A stretch of 37,081 nt of DNA from NCBI GenBank assembly GCA_910585275.1, contig CAJUCW010000013.1, forward strand, positions 62,722 to 99,802. The letters are read 5' to 3'. Shown here in pieces: positions 33,340 to 37,081 of this stretch. The stretch comes from an uncultured Muribaculaceae bacterium (GTDB lineage Bacteria > Bacteroidota > Bacteroidia > Bacteroidales > Muribaculaceae). Below the pieces are notes generated by a model, which was given only the letters and a program-made list of their open reading frames with translations, did not search any database and had not been told where the DNA came from. Both the position numbers and the translations under genes were made by a program. Each line of letters opens with the position of its first letter. Within the stretch, counting starts at the first letter, position 1.

Positions 33340-33687
33340 ATCTCTGAGGGGATTGTAAAACCTCGAATTCTTTAATATAGAGAAGAGCGTTGCAAACCAT
33401 CGATGTTAGAGGCTCTGAGAATTGCAAATTTGTGGCGACGTTTGAATTTTCAGGCACATCTCGGATTTTCAATTCTCAGGAGATTAGAATCCGTTGATAC
33501 ATAGAAACATACGAAAATCGGCCTGAAAAGGCCGATTTTCGTATGTTCCTATGCATCTTCGATATTGTGTGTGGGGGGGGAATCTTTCACTGAGTGTATC
33601 TGAGGCGAGTTCCCTCAAGCCTATATACTACAGATGACAAAGCAAATTAAATGATTTTTATCATAGATTTCACGTATGGTGAAAATT
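33340..33687. other. Gap between convergent fimbrial cluster and AlbA_2 gene
   Basis: This 348-nt AT-rich gap contains a 10-bp inverted repeat CTGAGAATTG/CAATTCTCAG (33415-33424 with 33470-33479), a large hairpin (33500-33553), and a run of eight G (33573-33580). No gene is visible. Confidence 0.6.
33500..33553. terminator. Long hairpin with GAAA loop between convergent genes
   Basis: A perfect 19-bp stem (33506-33524 with 33529-33547) closes a GAAA tetraloop on the plus strand and is extended by 5 more pairs after one A-C mismatch, 24 pairs in all. It lies between convergent genes, so bidirectional termination is the simplest reading, though a T run directly after the stem is missing. Confidence 0.6.
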
Positions 33688-34242
33688 CTAATCATTAAGC
33701 AAATAGTATCCCCCTGTTTTTTTAGCACCGCGATATTCTATCAAGCCAAGATTAATTAAATTCTTTAATGTACGAGATAATGTAGGAATACTAACTTCAA
33801 CAATGGAAGATAAGTCGTTGGTTCTTAAGCCAGGAGTCTCCTCTAAAATCTGAAGCACTCTTTTTTCACGAAAATTTAATCTATCATTTAATCTATCATT
33901 TAATCTATCATTTAATCTATCATCAGCAACATTATTCGGCTTTTCCCGCTTCATAAAAATGACGGTAAAGAAACCCTTTGTACTGAAAATCGGTTCTGGA
34001 AGTCCCGCATTTTTCATTAATTCCCGCATACGAGGGACGCCGGATCCAACTTTCTCAACAACATGCATACGAGTAAACAATCCGAATACAAGTGGATTGC
34101 GACTCATGCTCTTGTGTCCGAACTCAGCCGCTACAACAGACAGAAGACCACCGGGGTTGGATATTTCCACCCGGTCATCATATACCTCAATCATGATGGT
34201 TGCCCCCTCTTCATAAAGGTCACGATGACAGATAGCGTTCAT
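33688..34242 (-). CDS. C-terminal half of the split regulator (GHKL remnant, DRLN repeats, winged helix)
   Basis: This 184-residue open frame starts at an ATG 6 nt after the TAA, in the same frame as the upstream half. It begins MNAICHRDLYEEGATIMIEVYDDRVEISNPGG, the conserved HATPase_c_4 block (given here for location; key residues are N2, H6, D8). It then carries four DRLN units and a winged-helix domain (residues about 125-184, REKRVLQILEETPGLRTNDLS). Re-initiation at this ATG is possible because it is so close to the stop. Confidence 0.5.
   Translation of the reverse strand: MNAICHRDLYEEGATIMIEVYDDRVEISNPGGLLSVVAAEFGHKSMSRNPLVFGLFTRMHVVEKVGSGVPRMRELMKNAGLPEPIFSTKGFFTVIFMKREKPNNVADDRLNDRLNDRLNDRLNFREKRVLQILEETPGLRTNDLSSIVEVSIPTLSRTLKNLINLGLIEYRGAKKTGGYYLLND
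33875..33922 (-). repeat. Four 12-bp tandem repeats encoding DRLN units
   Basis: Four perfect copies of a 12-bp unit (plus strand TTTAATCTATCA) lie in frame and encode repeated Asp-Arg-Leu-Asn between the ATPase and winged-helix domains. Copy number can change by slippage in 4-residue steps without loss of frame. Confidence 0.9.
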
Positions 34243-34248
34243 AACGGC

Positions 34249-35079
34249 TTATTTGAAAACATCAAGCGGAATCTCCCATATTTCTTGACGCGGACCTGTC
34301 CCCTTGATGATATATTCTACTTCAAGTTTGCTCTCAATCCAAGAAAGCGCATCAAGATATTGTTGGTATAATGGTCCACCGAAAGTCTTGTCATCAATAA
34401 TATGCACTTTGTCAAGACCCTTAAAACGCAGACAACGTATTATGGCATGTGGAAATTTCCGTTCCGGTTCTCTTCCAAAGAATAACGCAGCTGCATTTTT
34501 TGGAATACCGGTGTCAGTATTGAGTTCAAGATTATCAAAGAGTTGCTTAATTGGCAGTGTGTTGGACAAATGTGCCTTTTCCATAAACTCTTTGAAGTTA
34601 CGTGGGTCAATATCTTCATTAATGTCAAACCATTTGCATGGTATGGCATCATAGAAAATCTTGGCACACTCTGCAAAGAATGCGCGCATTTCTTCTGCCG
34701 AACGGAGTTTTTGACAATTAGCACCCTCTCTAACATAAATGATTCCTCCGCTAATGTATGGCTTGTCCTTACCACTTGGAACATCTATTACCCAGACATT
34801 CTTACCTTCGACATCAACAGGATAAAAATCACACTTCAATGCAGGAGAAATCTCTCCAATAGTATCTTGAATTGCAGACCGCTTGTTGTTATCAATCTCA
34901 GCACCGACAATCTGATTTTCATTATCGACGCCAATAAGGACATAGCCGCCGGAGGCATTGGCAAAACCTACAACTTCATCGGATATTTCTTTAACTTTTG
35001 ATGGCACACTGCGTTTGAAATCTACATTGTAGCCTTCACCGCCTTTGACCATTTCCTTTATTTGAGAAGCCGTTAACAT
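34249..35079 (-). CDS. N-terminal half of the split regulator (AlbA_2 DNA-binding domain)
   Basis: This 276-residue open frame contains the AlbA_2 domain and the linker region up to IPLDVFK, where TAA ends it. The start MLTASQIKEMVKGGEGYNVDF fits the family N-terminus. A TAACTTTG -7 box lies only 5 nt upstream of the ATG (35084-35091), so transcripts from it would be nearly leaderless. Confidence 0.55.
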   Translation of the reverse strand: MLTASQIKEMVKGGEGYNVDFKRSVPSKVKEISDEVVGFANASGGYVLIGVDNENQIVGAEIDNNKRSAIQDTIGEISPALKCDFYPVDVEGKNVWVIDVPSGKDKPYISGGIIYVREGANCQKLRSAEEMRAFFAECAKIFYDAIPCKWFDINEDIDPRNFKEFMEKAHLSNTLPIKQLFDNLELNTDTGIPKNAAALFFGREPERKFPHAIIRCLRFKGLDKVHIIDDKTFGGPLYQQYLDALSWIESKLEVEYIIKGTGPRQEIWEIPLDVFK

Positions 35080-35083
35080 AACA

Positions 35084-35091
35084 CAAAGTTA
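35084..35091 (-). promoter_or_regulatory. -7-like box directly upstream of the AlbA_2 gene
   Basis: Minus-strand TAACTTTG is an exact consensus match, ending 4 nt before the ATG at 35079. No clear -33 TTG at normal spacing. If used, the mRNA would be leaderless or start inside the gene. Confidence 0.4.
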
Positions 35092-35245
35092 CAAATTTAT
35101 TTTGGATTATCCACTATTGCTGAATGATTTAGTAGCCACCCGGATATTGTTACTCTAAAAATAGACTTGTGACCACTTTTTTTGGAGTAAGCAAATCCAA
35201 ATTGCATTTACCACATATCATTATCTTTCTTCGTCATGTCGGGAA

Positions 35246-36646
35246 TTAAAGGCCTTTTTTCAGCCAGGCTCCGGAAAGGAGACGCCAAAGGAAGATGATG
35301 CCACGGAAACATAATTCGATGCACATGGCAAGCCACACTCCGGCAAGCCCCATCGTGGGGGCGAGTACCGCGGCTATGGGGAGACGTACAAGCCAGATGC
35401 TCCCGAAATTCATTACAGCCGGGACAATCGTATCGCCTACACCAATCATGACCCCGTAGGCCACAATCGAGGCGGCAAACATCGGTTCAGCGAATGCCTC
35501 TATACGCAACGATTCCACGCCCAGGTCGCGTATCGCCTCGACGGGGGTCATCATTTCCATTACGTATGGCGCGAAAACATATATCTCAATCCCCATCGCC
35601 GTCATCGTCACCATACCCAATCCTACAGTGATATAACCGAAGCGTTTGGCAAGGTCAAAACGCTTCGCCCCATAACTTTGCCCCACAAGAGTGGTGGCCG
35701 CATCGCCTATGCCATAGCCCGGCATGTAGCATATACTCTCTGCGATGACGGCAAAGGCATTTGCAGCTATAGCCATTATTCCAAGGGGAGCCACGATTAC
35801 CGTCACGGCAATCTGTGCGCCACAGATTACGGCATGCTCAAGTGTCATCGGGGCAGACACTTTCAGGGCCTTGCGTAGCACACTGCGACGGGGACGGAAA
35901 CTGCCCACGGTGCCACGTATGGCTATAGCCTTTTCACGCGTACACAGATACCACATCATTGTCCCTGCAGTGATAATCTCGGCGGAAACAGTACCTAACG
36001 CTGCCCCAAGGACTCCGAGTCCGGCACCGGGGAGGGTGACAACAGTCCCGGCTACTTCCAAACGATGCGTCGGGAAAATCAGAAAGAAATTGAAAACGAT
36101 GTCAAGAAGACACATCATCACGTTCAACCCACCAGGTATCTTCATGTTGCCCACACACCGCAACATGCCGCCGGCCAGATAGTTCATGGTGAGCAAAGGG
36201 AGTGCGAGTACGAAAACCAGAAAATAGACGGTAGCTTTTTGGCAAACGGACTCAGTGCCACCCAACCAATGAGGCAAAGGCACGCTTATGGCAGCCCCGA
36301 TTACACTAACAATCAGACTGAAAACAATGCACGAAACGATGGCTTGGCGAAGGATATCGCGGGCACGTTCATTGTCGCCCGCACCGATGCTATGCGCCAC
36401 CTGGACGGAGAAACCGACCGTGACAGCCGAACATATACCCCAAAACAGCCACAGACTCGTTGACACCAACCCCACTGCTGCGGAATCGTCGGCCCCGAGC
36501 TGACCCACCATCGACGCATCGATATACTGCATCAGTATGCTCGACAGCTGCGCCATCATGGCAGGCCATGACAACTGGGCGGTCAACTTGAGTTGCTGAC
36601 CGAACGTAACCTTACCTCCCGATTGGATGATGGATATGTCTGCCAT
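35246..36646 (-). CDS. MATE-family efflux transporter
   Basis: This 466-residue inner-membrane protein has twelve predicted hydrophobic segments in two six-helix halves, as in MATE exporters that use a sodium or proton gradient to expel drugs or metabolites. Family features include LSWPAMMAQLSSILMQYIDASMVGQLG at the first helix (two blocks) with ALGTVSAEIITAG and the second-half start LKVSAPMTLEHAVICGAQI, and GYGIGDAATTLVGQSYGAK in the second repeat. Length is normal. Its start lies 33 nt after the DUF3737 remnant's stop codon, same strand, so they were probably co-transcribed. Substrate unknown. Confidence 0.92.
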   Translation of the reverse strand: MADISIIQSGGKVTFGQQLKLTAQLSWPAMMAQLSSILMQYIDASMVGQLGADDSAAVGLVSTSLWLFWGICSAVTVGFSVQVAHSIGAGDNERARDILRQAIVSCIVFSLIVSVIGAAISVPLPHWLGGTESVCQKATVYFLVFVLALPLLTMNYLAGGMLRCVGNMKIPGGLNVMMCLLDIVFNFFLIFPTHRLEVAGTVVTLPGAGLGVLGAALGTVSAEIITAGTMMWYLCTREKAIAIRGTVGSFRPRRSVLRKALKVSAPMTLEHAVICGAQIAVTVIVAPLGIMAIAANAFAVIAESICYMPGYGIGDAATTLVGQSYGAKRFDLAKRFGYITVGLGMVTMTAMGIEIYVFAPYVMEMMTPVEAIRDLGVESLRIEAFAEPMFAASIVAYGVMIGVGDTIVPAVMNFGSIWLVRLPIAAVLAPTMGLAGVWLAMCIELCFRGIIFLWRLLSGAWLKKGL

Positions 36647-36679
36647 AAAAATATCAAGGTTCCGGCACGACCCAGACCC

Positions 36680-37051
36680 TCAAATCTCCGTTTCTATCTT
36701 ACAGTCGGCGGGGGCAAGTATATTGGAGTCGAGAATGATTTCACCGATTGCAAGTGCCTTTATAGCACCTGTGCGCGGATTTTTCACACTGACGATATTG
36801 GAATTGATTGTTGCCTTTACCTCCGAGTCTTCGAAAGCAAGGTCAGCGTCATCGCCAAACGTGCAATCTTCCATTACAAGCCCTTCGCAATAACATAACG
36901 GCTGAGTGCCGGATATCTTGCAACGCACAAGCCTAAGGTTCTTCGAATGCCACCCCAAATATTCCCCTTTGAGCTCGGAATCATACACGGTGACGTTCTC
37001 CGTGTTCCAGAATGCATCTTTAGAATCTATGTAGGGATATTCAGTTAATGG
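36680..37051 (-). pseudogene. 5'-truncated DUF3737-family gene
   Basis: The frame encodes the C-terminal part of a DUF3737 protein: YIDSKDAFWNTENVTVYDSE, LKGEYLGWHSKNLRLVRC, GTQPLCYCEGLVMEDC, and NSNIVSVKNPRTGAIK (shown as separate blocks). It is right-handed beta-helix-like in pattern. Going upstream, an in-frame TAG stands at 37052-37054, and similarity stops at about 37035-37050, where the DNA becomes AT-rich and non-coding-like. The only candidate start inside is GTG at 36988, which would omit conserved sequence. So the gene has lost its 5' part before the window end, or the window crosses a rearrangement point. Function of the family is unknown. Confidence 0.65.
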
Positions 37052-37081
37052 CTAATTGATTGCTTGCTAATGTCGTAGATA

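Larger units (their letters stand above)
33688..35079 (-). pseudogene. AlbA_2/GHKL ATP-binding transcriptional regulator, interrupted by one in-frame TAA
   Basis: Read as one frame of 464 codons, this is a complete COG2865-type regulator: AlbA_2 (Schlafen-like) DNA-binding domain at 1-130 (VDFKRSVPSKVKEISDEVVGFANASGG in two blocks, YVLIGVDNENQIVG), a GHKL-like ATPase region at about 277-385, a DRLN repeat linker, and a C-terminal winged helix. Codon 277 (34249-34251) is TAA. Homologues typically read (D/P)xxxxEAVMNAIxHRDY here, so the stop replaces the N-box glutamate, most simply by GAA to TAA. Nothing else in the frame is damaged, which suggests a recent change or a sequencing error. It may also make two separate polypeptides. 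Confidence 0.75.

Noticed and set aside
33875..33922. Possible CRISPR array
   Set aside because: The 12-bp units are directly adjacent, have no spacers, and are in frame within a coding region.
1..37081. tRNA, rRNA or riboswitch genes
   Set aside because: No cloverleaf, rRNA motif or known riboswitch core was seen by eye on either strand; a covariance-model scan would be the decisive test.

Overview
The window looks like a chromosomal segment of a gut Bacteroidales bacterium. This is inferred from two SusC/SusD pairs, a hybrid two-component regulator, a C-terminal type IX-like sorting tail, DUF3575/DUF6562-type fimbrial-like lipoproteins, and -7 boxes of the Bacteroidetes form TAnnTTTG. Muribaculaceae is my best guess at the family, but genus and species cannot be fixed from the sequence alone.

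Layout. (1) 1-24,850 is a polysaccharide utilisation locus (PUL), almost all on the minus strand. In transcription order it holds a hybrid two-component sensor/regulator (HTCS, 19063-23454), then an operon-like run of SusC1, SusD1, SusC2, SusD2 and a secreted 724-residue protein of unknown function (18723 down to 6443). A large rhamnogalacturonan lyase of family PL11 follows (4788 to 217). A REP-associated tyrosine transposase (RAYT) on the plus strand (5229-6260) sits between the 724-residue gene and the lyase. A complete IS5-family element (23595-24847, with TTA target duplications) sits just upstream of the HTCS promoter. (2) 25,103-30,490 holds a GH115 alpha-glucuronidase (+), a glutamate synthase small-subunit-type flavoprotein (-) and lactaldehyde reductase FucO (+), with clear terminators at 27571-27610 and 30511-30553. 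(3) 30,656-33,339 is a three-gene plus-strand cluster: a DUF3575 protein and two fimbrillin-like (DUF6562-type) lipoproteins. (4) 33,688-37,051 on the minus strand holds an AlbA_2/GHKL ATP-binding regulator broken by one in-frame TAA, a MATE transporter, and a 5'-truncated DUF3737 gene.

How the parts fit. The HTCS probably senses an oligosaccharide in the periplasm and switches on the SusC1 promoter at 18957-18987. The two SusC/D pairs would import pectin fragments (rhamnogalacturonan-I) cut by the PL11 lyase. GH115 could trim glucuronic acid, and FucO can reduce the L-lactaldehyde formed in rhamnose or fucose breakdown. The substrate assignment rests mainly on PL11.

The most unusual items are: paired, inverted, covarying hairpins flanking the RAYT, plus a second dispersed CATGCC-N3-GGCATG repeat family; the PL11 lyase fused to a long autotransporter-type beta-repeat region; a 127-residue low-complexity linker with three 36-bp repeats inside the HTCS; a perfect 36-bp palindrome in the sus operon; and the nonsense codon that falls on the predicted N-box glutamate of the AlbA_2/GHKL protein.
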